A stretch of 42,826 nucleotides of DNA from Clostridia bacterium (GTDB lineage: Bacteria > Bacillota > Clostridia > TANB77 > CAG-508): NCBI GenBank assembly GCA_016290095.1, contig JAEESU010000010.1, positions 219,286-262,111 on the forward strand. Direction: 5' to 3'. The notes under the pieces were generated by a model. It searched no databases, was not told the origin of the DNA, and saw only the letters and a program-made list of their open reading frames with translations. The position numbers were made by a program, and so were the translations under genes. Below, piece by piece: positions 34,878 to 42,826 of this stretch (the stretch's first letter is position 1; every line of letters starts with the position of its first letter).

Positions 34878-37403
34878 ATGAAATATGTTTTAGAAAGTGA
34901 TTGTAATAATTTTAATATTATGGGAGGAAAGGCAACTGCTCTTTCAAAAATTGGAAGAGTAATTAATAATGTGCCACCTTGGTTTGTAGTATCATATGAA
35001 GGTTTTGACAAAGATAGTAAACAAATAATTTCAGAAGCAGTTAATGAAATATTAAAAAGACTAAAAGACTATTCTGATGATTCATATTTTGCAGTAAGAT
35101 CATCTGCTGGAAATGAGGACTCTTCTGAAAACTCATTTGCAGGTCAATTTGATACATTTTTATATGTAAATAAAAATGATGTTGTTAATAAAGTTAAAGA
35201 AGTATATATGTCTGCTTTTTCAGATAGAATTGAAACATATAGAAAGGAAAATAATATTAAGGATATTTTTATTCCTTCTGTAATAGTTCAAAAAATGGTG
35301 AATTCAAGATGTGCTGGTGTAGCTTTTGGAGCAAACCCAGTAAATTCTAATATTAAAGAAATTGTTATATCAGCTGTTTATGGATTAGGTAGTGGACTTG
35401 TTGATGGAATTGCAACTGCAGATACGTATATAATATCAAATAATAATATTGACAAACGAATTGCAAAAAAAGACTTTTTTCACATAATGGAAAAGGGAGA
35501 AGTAGTGCAGAAAAATGTAGATAGTGAATTAATAGATAAGCAAATTCTAAGCGATGATGAAATAAATGAAGTTAAAGAACTCGTAAAAAAAGCTAGTGAT
35601 TTTTTTGGAAGATTTCAAGATATTGAATGGGCTTATGAAGATAATAAACTATATTTACTACAATCACGACCAATTACAACTTTAGGCAAAAATAAGGATA
35701 GTAAAATAAATGTATTTGATAATAGCAATATTGTTGAAAGCTATGGAGGAATAACAACTCCATTAACTTTTTCGTTTATAAGAATGGTTTATGAAAATGT
35801 ATATATTGAGTTGTGTAAAATTTTTAAAGTTAAGCAAGAGAAAATAGAATTAAACTCTCAAATGTTTAAAAGTATGCTAGCATTAATTGATGGAAGAGTA
35901 TATTATAATTTATATGGCTGGTATGGAATGCTTTCTTTGTTTCCTGGACTTGGAAATAATAAGAAATTTATGGAACAAATGATGGGTGTTAAAGAATCAT
36001 TGCCAGAAGACTTGTTTCCTGTACCAGAAGCAACATTTAAAGATAAAATTGGATTATTAAATACTGGATTAGGCTTAGTAAATGGTTTCTTTAAAATTCG
36101 TAGAATGACTAATAATTTTTATGGAAGATTAAATGATGCTTTAGAAGATAAAGATATAAAAAACATGGATTTATACGAATTACATGATTATTATTATGAA
36201 CTTGAGAGCAAACTTCTTCATAAGTGGGATGCTCCACTTGTAAATGATTTTCTTGCAATGATTTTTTATGGAAAGTTAAAACAAGAATGTAGAGATATTT
36301 TTAAAGAAGAAGGAGATTTAATTCATAATGATTTGCTTTGTAATGAAGGCGGAATCATAAGTAGTGAACCTGCAAAAAAAATTAAAGAAATGGCAAAAAT
36401 AGTAAAAGACAATGATGAATTACTGGAACTACTTGAAAGTGGTGATGTTTACAAAACTCAAAAAGAATTACCTAAATATGAAGAATTTTATAATTTACTA
36501 AATCAATATTTAGATAAGTTTTCTGACAGATGTTTACAAGAACTTAAGCTTGAAACATTAACATTAAAAGATAATCCTATAAGTTTATATAGTTCTATAG
36601 CTACATTTGCAAGACGTATAAAAAATACTAATATAGTAGAAATTGATGAAAGAAAAAATAGGATAGAAGCAGAAAGAAAAGTAAATAAAAAACTTATACT
36701 TAATCCAATAAAAAAAGCAAAATTTAAATTTATTTTAAATCAAGCTAGATTTACTGTAAAAAACAGAGAGAATCTTAGATTCGAAAGGACTCGTTTATTT
36801 GGACGCGTAAGAGAATTATTTTTACAAATAGGATTTATATTAGCTTCAATGAATGTAATAGAAGAAAAAAGAGATATTTTTTACTTAGAAGTTGACGAAA
36901 TATTATTTTATATAGATGGAAAATCAACTACAAATAACTTAAAAGAACTTATTAAAATTAGAAAAGAACAATATTTTAAATATAAGGAAACAAATCCAGA
37001 TAATAGATTTTATTCATATGGTGCTGTAAATATTGGAAATGATTTTAAGAGAGAAATAATTAGAGACAACAAATCCGAAAATCTTAAAGTAGATTTAAAA
37101 GGAATTGGAGCTTCACCAGGAAAAGTTACCGGAAAGGTAAGAATTATTAAGAATCCAGCAAATGCAAAACTTGAACAAGGTGAAATATTAGTTGCAGAAT
37201 ATACGGATCCAGGTTGGATAATGCTATTTCCTGCTGCAAGTGGTATATTAGTTGAAAGAGGAAGCTTGTTATCTCATTCAGCAATTGTATCAAGAGAATT
37301 AGGAATTCCTGCGGTTGTTGGAATTACAGGTTTAATTAATAGTCTTAAAGATGGAGATATTGTTGAACTAGATGGAACAACAGGAAATGTTAGTATAAAA
37401 TAG
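34878..37403 (+). CDS. PEP-synthase/rifampin-phosphotransferase-like dikinase with phosphohistidine domain
   Basis: An 841-residue protein. The N-terminal ATP-grasp domain (about 1-270) has GGKATALSKIG with Lys18, FAVRSSAGNEDSSENSFAGQ with Arg74, DIEW with Glu250 and LQSRPITTL at 261-269. A central region of about 430 residues is not recognisable. The C-terminal swivelling domain (about 760-841) carries the catalytic His800 in SLLSHSAIVSRELGIPAVVG (family pattern GGxxSHxAIVxRE). It lacks the C-terminal PEP/pyruvate TIM barrel of PpsA and PPDK, so in order and size it matches rifampin phosphotransferase (Rph), which passes the beta-phosphate of ATP through His to a small molecule bound by the middle domain. 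Here the acceptor is more likely a lipid-pathway alcohol than an antibiotic; that is inference from context. Confidence 0.85.
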   Translation: MKYVLESDCNNFNIMGGKATALSKIGRVINNVPPWFVVSYEGFDKDSKQIISEAVNEILKRLKDYSDDSYFAVRSSAGNEDSSENSFAGQFDTFLYVNKNDVVNKVKEVYMSAFSDRIETYRKENNIKDIFIPSVIVQKMVNSRCAGVAFGANPVNSNIKEIVISAVYGLGSGLVDGIATADTYIISNNNIDKRIAKKDFFHIMEKGEVVQKNVDSELIDKQILSDDEINEVKELVKKASDFFGRFQDIEWAYEDNKLYLLQSRPITTLGKNKDSKINVFDNSNIVESYGGITTPLTFSFIRMVYENVYIELCKIFKVKQEKIELNSQMFKSMLALIDGRVYYNLYGWYGMLSLFPGLGNNKKFMEQMMGVKESLPEDLFPVPEATFKDKIGLLNTGLGLVNGFFKIRRMTNNFYGRLNDALEDKDIKNMDLYELHDYYYELESKLLHKWDAPLVNDFLAMIFYGKLKQECRDIFKEEGDLIHNDLLCNEGGIISSEPAKKIKEMAKIVKDNDELLELLESGDVYKTQKELPKYEEFYNLLNQYLDKFSDRCLQELKLETLTLKDNPISLYSSIATFARRIKNTNIVEIDERKNRIEAERKVNKKLILNPIKKAKFKFILNQARFTVKNRENLRFERTRLFGRVRELFLQIGFILASMNVIEEKRDIFYLEVDEILFYIDGKSTTNNLKELIKIRKEQYFKYKETNPDNRFYSYGAVNIGNDFKREIIRDNKSENLKVDLKGIGASPGKVTGKVRIIKNPANAKLEQGEILVAEYTDPGWIMLFPAASGILVERGSLLSHSAIVSRELGIPAVVGITGLINSLKDGDIVELDGTTGNVSIK

Positions 37404-37418
37404 GATTTGGAGATTATT

Positions 37419-39155
37419 ATGAATGAAATTAATTCATTAAAAGATTTATTAGAATATAGTGCTAAAAGATTTGGAAATAAAGAACTATATAGAATTAATA
37501 ATAAAACTATTTCGTATGCTGATTTTTATAATTACGTTAAAATTTTGAGTAATGCACTTTTTAAAAAAGGTATACATAGGCAAAAAATAGGAATAATTTC
37601 AGAAAACAGGTTTGAATGGGAAATAGCTTTTTTTGCAATATCCTGTAGTAATAATATTATTGTTCCTATAGATAAGAGCTATACTAAACTTGAAATAAAG
37701 AATGTAATTAATAAAGCAGATATTAATACTGTTTTTACATCATCTAATTATATAGACATTTTAAATGAGATAAAAGATAGAGAAAATACAGGCTTAAAAA
37801 ATGTTTTTTGCTTTGATGGCGCTAAAGATAATTCGCTAGTGAGTTTACTTGGGGAAAAAACTGATACTGAAGATTATTATAGTAATATAAATGTATACGA
37901 AGATGATATGTGCTTAATTTCTTTTACATCAGGTACTACAGATAATCCTAAAGCAGTTATGCTATCTCATAAAAATATCTGCTCTAATTTAATTAATGTT
38001 TCAGAAAGAATACCTTTAAGTGAAAAGGATATTTGCCTTTCAATATTACCTTTAAACCATGTACTAGAAGGATTGTTTTGTTTTTTATTATGTTTTTATA
38101 AAGGGACAACAAGAATTTTTTGTAATAATATTGATAGTATTTGTGATTATATTTCTAAATATAAGATTACTTTCATGGGTGGAGTACCTGCAATTTATAA
38201 TTATTTATATAATAAAAAAAATGAAATTAAAATTGAAGCGAATCATATAAATATGTTTATGTGTGGAGGAGCACCTTTAAATAGTAATATTGTAACTGAC
38301 TTTAGAAAAATTGGTATAACCATTATTCAAGGGTATGGATTAACCGAATGTGCTCCTGTTGTTTCAATTGAAAATAAAGATAATAAAAAAATAGGTTCTG
38401 TAGGAAAGCCTATTCCAAACGTTTTAGTTAATATTATAAATCAAAATGAAGATGGAATAGGTGAGATTATTGTTAAAGGAAATAATGTATTTCTTGGATA
38501 TTTAAATGATGAAGAAAAAAGCAAAGAAGTGATAAAAGATAATTGGTTATATACTGGAGATTTAGGGAAAATTGATGAAGATGGATACATTTTTATATAT
38601 GGTAGAAATAAAAATATGATAGTACTTCCAAATGGTAAAAAAGTTTTTCCTGAAGAAATTGAAGAATTAATAAATAATATAGATGGGGTTAATGAATCAC
38701 TTGTATATGAAAATGAGAATACAAAGAAGATTAATGCAATAATTGTTACTAATGATGATGCAACATACATAAAAGAAAAGATTGATAATATAAATCAAGA
38801 TTTGCCAATTTATAAAAAGATTTGTGATATAAAAATTACAAATGAATATTTAAATAGAACATCATCAGGAAAACTTGTTCGAAATTTTGAAAAAATTGAT
38901 GAAGTTGCATATACTATAAATAATACTAGTGATGCGAATCATTTGTTTGAAAAAATAAAAGAAATTATTTGTTCTCAATTTGGAAATATAGAAATTACTG
39001 AAAATACAAATTTACGAAATGATTTAGGAGCAGATTCACTAGACTGTTTAGGATTGTTTTTAAATATTGAGAAATCATTTAATAAAAAAATTACACATGA
39101 ACAAAGAATAAAAATATCAACAGTTGGCGATATTTTAAAGATAATAATAGAATAA
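37419..39155 (+). CDS. Acyl ligase fused to an acyl carrier protein domain
   Basis: A 578-residue two-part protein. The adenylate-forming domain covers about 1-490: SFTSGTTDNPKAVMLSH from 168 onward, GYGLTECAPV, YTGDLGKIDEDG and a C-terminal Lys in RTSSGKLVRN. The acyl carrier domain occupies about 500-578, with NLRNDLGADSLDCLGLFLNI, where Ser540 in the DSL motif should carry 4'-phosphopantetheine. Such fusions load a fatty or other acid onto their own carrier. The start is ATG at 37419, with TTTGGAG upstream; an in-frame TTG at 37407 is rejected. Last gene of the cluster, followed by a terminator. The GNAT protein of the same operon could take the acyl group from this carrier. Confidence 0.9.
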   Translation: MNEINSLKDLLEYSAKRFGNKELYRINNKTISYADFYNYVKILSNALFKKGIHRQKIGIISENRFEWEIAFFAISCSNNIIVPIDKSYTKLEIKNVINKADINTVFTSSNYIDILNEIKDRENTGLKNVFCFDGAKDNSLVSLLGEKTDTEDYYSNINVYEDDMCLISFTSGTTDNPKAVMLSHKNICSNLINVSERIPLSEKDICLSILPLNHVLEGLFCFLLCFYKGTTRIFCNNIDSICDYISKYKITFMGGVPAIYNYLYNKKNEIKIEANHINMFMCGGAPLNSNIVTDFRKIGITIIQGYGLTECAPVVSIENKDNKKIGSVGKPIPNVLVNIINQNEDGIGEIIVKGNNVFLGYLNDEEKSKEVIKDNWLYTGDLGKIDEDGYIFIYGRNKNMIVLPNGKKVFPEEIEELINNIDGVNESLVYENENTKKINAIIVTNDDATYIKEKIDNINQDLPIYKKICDIKITNEYLNRTSSGKLVRNFEKIDEVAYTINNTSDANHLFEKIKEIICSQFGNIEITENTNLRNDLGADSLDCLGLFLNIEKSFNKKITHEQRIKISTVGDILKIIIE

Positions 39156-39181
39156 GATTATTTAATAATCTAACTATAAAA

Positions 39182-39215
39182 AACAAGATAAGTGCATATC
39201 TTCTCTTGTTTTTTT
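39182..39215 (+). terminator. Terminator of the lipid-like cluster
   Basis: Stem AAGATA / TATCTT with loop AGTGCA, or the outer stem AACAAGA / TCTTGTT, ending in a seven-T run. It overlaps the -35 region of the uvrB promoter. Confidence 0.75.
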
Positions 39216-39234
39216 GTTTTAATTATGATAAAAT
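39206..39234 (+). promoter_or_regulatory. uvrB promoter
   Basis: TTGTTT, 17 bases, TAAAAT with extended TG (TATGATAAAAT at 39224-39234). The first hexamer overlaps the preceding terminator. No SOS (DinR/LexA) box such as GAAC-N4-GTTC was seen in the 140 bases before uvrB. Confidence 0.55.
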
Positions 39235-39295
39235 ATAAAAGCTATTTATTAAAAAGAAAGTATTATATTTAGAAGAATATAATTATAGGTAAGAA

Positions 39296-41290
39296 ATGTT
39301 TAAATTAGTTTCTGAATACAAACCAACTGGCGATCAACCAGAAGCAATTAAATATTTATCTGATGGCATAAAAGAGGGTAAGAAATTTCAGACATTACTT
39401 GGTGTTACTGGATCTGGTAAAACATTTACAATGGCAAATGTAATACAGGAAGTGCAAAAGCCTACACTTGTCTTAGCACATAATAAGACCTTAGCTGGGC
39501 AACTTTATAGTGAGTTTAAAGAGTTCTTTCCTGAGAACAGAGTAGAGTATTTTGTATCATATTACGATTATTACCAACCAGAGGCATATATTGCCTCTTC
39601 AGATACTTATATAGAAAAAGATGCATCTATTAATGATGAAATAGATAAATTACGTCATTCTGCAACAGCATCTTTATTTGAAACAAGGGATGTAATAGTT
39701 GTAGCGTCAGTATCTTGCATATATGGATTAGGTGATCCAATAGATTATGAAAATATGATTGTATCATTAAGACCTGGTATGGAAAAATCACGAAACGATG
39801 TAATGAGAAAACTAATTAACATGCAATATACACGTAATGAAATGGATTTTAAAAGAGGAACATTTCGTGCCAAAGGAGATGTTTTAGAAATATATCCATC
39901 AAATGAAGAAGAAACAGCTATTAGAGTAGAATATTGGGGAGATGAAATCGAAAAAATCTCAGAAATAAATCCTCTTACTGGTAAAACAACTGCAACTCGC
40001 GAACATGTTATGATATTTCCAAATTCGCATTATGTAACAAGTAAAGATAAACTAGAAAACGCTTTAATTACAATTGAACAAGAAATGGAAGAAAGAGTAG
40101 CATATTTTAAAGAGAACAATAAGCTAATAGAAGCTCAAAGAATAGAAGAGAGAACAAATTTTGATATAGAAATGTTAAAAGAAACAGGTTTTTGTCAAGG
40201 AATAGAAAATTATTCAAGACATATTAGTGGTAGACCTGCTGGAAGCGCTCCATATACATTATTCGATTATTTTCCAGATGATTTTTTACTATTAGTTGAC
40301 GAATCACATGCAACAATACCTCAAGTAAGAGCAATGTATAATGGAGATAGAGCAAGAAAAGAATCTCTTGTAAATTATGGATTTAGGCTACCATCAGCTT
40401 TTGATAATAGGCCATTGAAATTTGAAGAGTTTGAAAATAGAATTAATCAATGCATCTTTGTATCTGCAACACCAGCAGACTATGAAAGTCAACATTCTAA
40501 AACAAATGTTGTTGAACAAATTATACGTCCAACAGGATTATTAGATCCGAAAATTGAAGTAAAACCTACAGAAAACCAAATTGATGATTTAATAGATCAA
40601 ATACAAATTCAAGTTGAAAAAGGTGAAAGAGTTTTAGTTACAACACTTACTAAAAAAATGGCTGAGGATTTGACTGTATATTTAAGAAATAGCGGTATAA
40701 AAGTAAGATATATGCATTCAGATATAAAAGCTCTAGAAAGATTAGAAATTATTAGAGATTTACGTCTAGGAGAATTTGATGTTTTGGTCGGAATAAATCT
40801 TTTAAGAGAAGGCTTAGACATTCCAGAAGTTTCTCTTGTAGCAATTTTGGATGCTGACAAAGAAGGATTCTTACGTTCAGAAAGATCATTAATTCAAACA
40901 ATAGGCCGTGCTGCAAGAAATACTGAAGGAAGAGTAATAATGTATGCTGATGAGCTTACTGAATCAATGGAAAAAGCAATCTCAGAAACTAATAGAAGAA
41001 GATGTATACAAGAAAAGTATAATAAAGATCACAATATTACTCCTCAAACAATTAAAAAGTCAGTAAGAGAATTAATTAAAGCAACAATTGTTGAAGATAT
41101 TCAAAATAAGTATAACATAGGAAAAGATGAGTCAATTGAAGATATTATTTCAAAATTGACTGATGAAATGCTTAAGGCAGCAAGTAGCATGGAATTTGAA
41201 AGAGCTGCTGAATTACGTGACAAGATAAAAGAATTAGAAAACATGAATGGTCAAGAATCTGAAATGTTTAATAGTAAAATTAAAAAATAG
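39296..41290 (+). CDS. uvrB: Excinuclease ABC subunit B
   Basis: Damage-loading helicase of nucleotide excision repair, 664 residues as usual. The start [17 protein letters not shown] is the family N-terminus. Walker A is GVTGSGKT at 36-43, the beta-hairpin that probes DNA is [17 protein letters not shown], motif II is [12 protein letters not shown], and the helicase motifs [20 protein letters not shown] and RTIGRAARN-type (QTIGRAARN) are intact. The C-terminal UVR domain at about 625-660 ([20 protein letters not shown]) binds UvrC or UvrA. The ribosome binding site is weak (TAGGTAAG). Followed after 16 bases by a HAD phosphatase gene and then uvrA. Confidence 0.98.
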   Translation: MFKLVSEYKPTGDQPEAIKYLSDGIKEGKKFQTLLGVTGSGKTFTMANVIQEVQKPTLVLAHNKTLAGQLYSEFKEFFPENRVEYFVSYYDYYQPEAYIASSDTYIEKDASINDEIDKLRHSATASLFETRDVIVVASVSCIYGLGDPIDYENMIVSLRPGMEKSRNDVMRKLINMQYTRNEMDFKRGTFRAKGDVLEIYPSNEEETAIRVEYWGDEIEKISEINPLTGKTTATREHVMIFPNSHYVTSKDKLENALITIEQEMEERVAYFKENNKLIEAQRIEERTNFDIEMLKETGFCQGIENYSRHISGRPAGSAPYTLFDYFPDDFLLLVDESHATIPQVRAMYNGDRARKESLVNYGFRLPSAFDNRPLKFEEFENRINQCIFVSATPADYESQHSKTNVVEQIIRPTGLLDPKIEVKPTENQIDDLIDQIQIQVEKGERVLVTTLTKKMAEDLTVYLRNSGIKVRYMHSDIKALERLEIIRDLRLGEFDVLVGINLLREGLDIPEVSLVAILDADKEGFLRSERSLIQTIGRAARNTEGRVIMYADELTESMEKAISETNRRRCIQEKYNKDHNITPQTIKKSVRELIKATIVEDIQNKYNIGKDESIEDIISKLTDEMLKAASSMEFERAAELRDKIKELENMNGQESEMFNSKIKK

Positions 41291-41306
41291 GGGGTATAAA
41301 AGTATT

Positions 41307-41957
41307 ATGGGACGTATGAAAAGCATAATATTATTTACAGATCTAGAAGGAACTATTTTAAGAGAAAGTGATGGACAATACGATGAAGATGAAATGTATC
41401 AATTTTTATTGATGATTGATAAACTACAAAAAGTATCAGGTATGACAGTTGATATTCATATAGTATCACCAATGTTACCAGAAATGATGAAAAGGATACT
41501 AGATAAAATTGATAAATCTGTTCGTAATTTTAATTCATCTGAACATCGTGTTTCAACAATATGTGGGGCAACAGCTAGTCCGGAATCAAAACCAGATGAA
41601 TGCTATTTAGTTGATAAAAGAATAATGCCTCTTCCAAAAGGTTATTCAAGTGTAACTGATGCTTCTTTTGGAAAATTACATTATGTAAAAGAATGGATTA
41701 ATGCTATGCAACTTAAAGAAAGATATGGAATTGCTATTTACTGCGGAAATGGAAGAAATGATATTGCCGCCATGAAATTTATAAGAGGACAAAAAGGATA
41801 TGTAGTTTGCCCTAAAAATAGTCGTACTGAAATTAGAGGATTTGCTGATCATTTAAGCCAAGAAGAGGATTTGCCAGGAATTACAGAAGGAATAGAATAT
41901 GTAATTGGTAGAATATCAAGCAGAGAAAAAACAGCAGAAGATGATTTAGAAAAATAA
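41307..41957 (+). CDS. HAD-superfamily phosphatase between uvrB and uvrA
   Basis: A 216-residue soluble HAD-like protein. Motif I is FTDLEGTIL at residues 10-18, with nucleophile Asp12 but Glu14 where nearly all HAD phosphatases have Asp. Motif III is probably the Lys of [10 protein letters not shown], and motif IV is [13 protein letters not shown] with the acidic Asp of GNGxND. Residues about 20-145 hold the cap region. The layout is of the Cof/MPGP type IIB subclass, and the substrate is unknown. The start is ATG at 41307, eleven bases after GGGGGT; upstream in-frame starts lie inside uvrB. Its place between uvrB and uvrA suggests a repair or nucleotide-sanitising role, but this is only positional evidence. 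Confidence 0.82.
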   Translation: MGRMKSIILFTDLEGTILRESDGQYDEDEMYQFLLMIDKLQKVSGMTVDIHIVSPMLPEMMKRILDKIDKSVRNFNSSEHRVSTICGATASPESKPDECYLVDKRIMPLPKGYSSVTDASFGKLHYVKEWINAMQLKERYGIAIYCGNGRNDIAAMKFIRGQKGYVVCPKNSRTEIRGFADHLSQEEDLPGITEGIEYVIGRISSREKTAEDDLEK

Positions 41958-41968
41958 TTGGAGTAAAA

Positions 41969-42826
41969 ATGAACGATAAAATTATTATTAAAGGTGCTAA
42001 AGAGCATAATTTAAAAAATATTAATGTTGAAATTGAAAAAAATAAATTAACAGTAGTAACAGGATTATCAGGTTCAGGAAAATCATCTCTTGCATTTGAT
42101 ACTCTATATGCTGAAGGTCAAAGAAGGTATGTTGAAAGTTTATCAGCATATGCAAGACAATTTTTAGGATTAATGGAAAAACCAGAAGTAGAAAGCATAG
42201 AAGGCTTATCTCCAGCAATATCTATTGATCAAAAAACTACTTCAAGAAATCCAAGATCTACTGTTGGAACAGTAACAGAAATTTATGATTTTTTCCGTTT
42301 ACTATATGCAAGAATTGGTGTGCCATATTGTCCAAATTGTGGGAGAAAAATAGAAAAGCAAACAGTTGATCAAATTGTAGATAGTGTTTTAGCTTTAGGA
42401 GAAGGAACTAGAATTCAAGTATTAAGTCCTATTGTAAGAGGTAAAAAGGGCGAATTCTACAAATTAATAGAAAACATGCAAAAGGAAGGCTTTGTAAGAG
42501 CTAGAATCGATGGAGAGGTTTATGAGCTTTCGGATGATATAGATTTAGATAGAAACAAAAAACACAATATAGATATTATAGTAGATAGATTAGTTGTAAA
42601 AGAAGAAATAAAAAATAGATTATCTGAGTCAATTGAAACTGCAATGAAACATTCTAATAGTTTACTTAAAATTGATGTTCCAGGACAAGGAGAAAAATTA
42701 TTTAGTGGAAATTACGCTTGTCCAGATTGCAATATAAGTTTTGAAGAACTAACACCAAGAATGTTTTCATTTAACAATCCATTTGGAGCATGTCCAGAAT
42801 GTAGTGGAATTGGATATGTTATGAAA
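41969..42826 (+). CDS. uvrA: Excinuclease ABC subunit A, 3' end cut by window
   Basis: First 286 residues of the damage-recognition ATPase of nucleotide excision repair (full length is usually about 940). Walker [21 protein letters not shown] is at about residues 31-50 (named by position), then [36 protein letters not shown] and [13 protein letters not shown], all hallmark UvrA strings. The first zinc module ([12 protein letters not shown]) and a second Cys pair (CPDCN...CPECSGIG) follow in the insertion domain. The ribosome binding site is TTGGAG six bases before the ATG. It is open to the right edge with no frameshift. Third gene of the uvrB operon. Confidence 0.97.
   Translation, partial: MNDKIIIKGAKEHNLKNINVEIEKNKLTVVTGLSGSGKSSLAFDTLYAEGQRRYVESLSAYARQFLGLMEKPEVESIEGLSPAISIDQKTTSRNPRSTVGTVTEIYDFFRLLYARIGVPYCPNCGRKIEKQTVDQIVDSVLALGEGTRIQVLSPIVRGKKGEFYKLIENMQKEGFVRARIDGEVYELSDDIDLDRNKKHNIDIIVDRLVVKEEIKNRLSESIETAMKHSNSLLKIDVPGQGEKLFSGNYACPDCNISFEELTPRMFSFNNPFGACPECSGIGYVMK

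Noticed and set aside
8-41957. Reassigned TGA codon
   Set aside because: TGA is absent as a stop, but no conserved gene contains an in-frame TGA and Trp is encoded by TGG, so reassignment is not supported.
1-42826. CRISPR arrays, tRNAs, rRNAs, insertion sequences, prophage
   Set aside because: No regularly spaced direct repeats, cloverleaf-like segments, rRNA strings, transposase or integrase motifs were seen on either strand by eye.

Overview
The window is an AT-rich chromosomal segment from a low-G+C Firmicutes-type bacterium, most likely an uncultured clostridial or related gut lineage. The grounds are A/T-ending codons almost throughout, strong AGGAGG-type ribosome binding sites, consensus SigA-type promoters often with an extended -10, hairpin-plus-T-run terminators, and the Firmicutes order rimP-nusA-rnpM-ylxQ-infB-rbfA-nrnA. 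The code looks standard. All 35 complete genes end in TAA (28) or TAG (7), none in TGA. Species cannot be read from the sequence. No rRNA, tRNA, CRISPR array, insertion sequence or phage module was seen, and no gene-free stretch exceeds about 250 bases.

Layout. 1-3782 (+): an unrecognised protein open to the left edge, a DUF1292 protein, a zinc-ribbon/HTH protein, tyrS and a membrane-anchored protein placed directly after the tyrS terminator. 3852-6299 (-): a double-length U32 'peptidase' of the RNA-hydroxylation type. 6469-8094 (+): a membrane-anchored GLUG-repeat protein. 8100-8406 (+): a compact G+C-rich transcription unit for a 57-residue membrane peptide. 8532-10976: leuS. 11106-17430: the rimP...nrnA translation/transcription operon, with a hairpin in its leader. 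17560-19484: a signal-peptide/TM protein paired with an HExxH protein. 19559-23199: a heterodimeric ABC exporter. 23217-25415: manA, a DUF6873-like protein and a Nudix hydrolase. 25448-26773 (-): a GH30 glycosidase. 26945-28570 (+): an LRR protein. 28585-28956 (-): a second G+C-rich unit, for a 77-residue protein. 29099-39155 (+): a seven-gene lipid-like biosynthetic cluster. 39296-right edge (+): uvrB, a HAD phosphatase and uvrA (cut by the window end).

Two things stand out. First, the tightly packed operon at 29099-39155 combines a BtaA-like (DUF3419) aminocarboxypropyl transferase, a dolichol/phytol-kinase-like membrane protein, a GNAT acyltransferase, an OleC-like adenylate-forming enzyme, a UbiA prenyltransferase, a PEP-synthase/rifampin-phosphotransferase-like enzyme and an acyl ligase fused to an acyl carrier protein. 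I know of no characterised pathway with this set; it looks like the machinery for an undescribed lipid or prenyl-lipid.

Second, two short genes (57 and 77 codons) are strikingly G+C-rich in an AT-rich genome: 71 of 77 codons end in G/C in one, 39 of 57 in the other. Each sits in its own minimal unit with a promoter, a 5' UTR hairpin, a strong ribosome binding site and a G+C-rich terminator. They look like members of a mobile or specially selected class of small genes.
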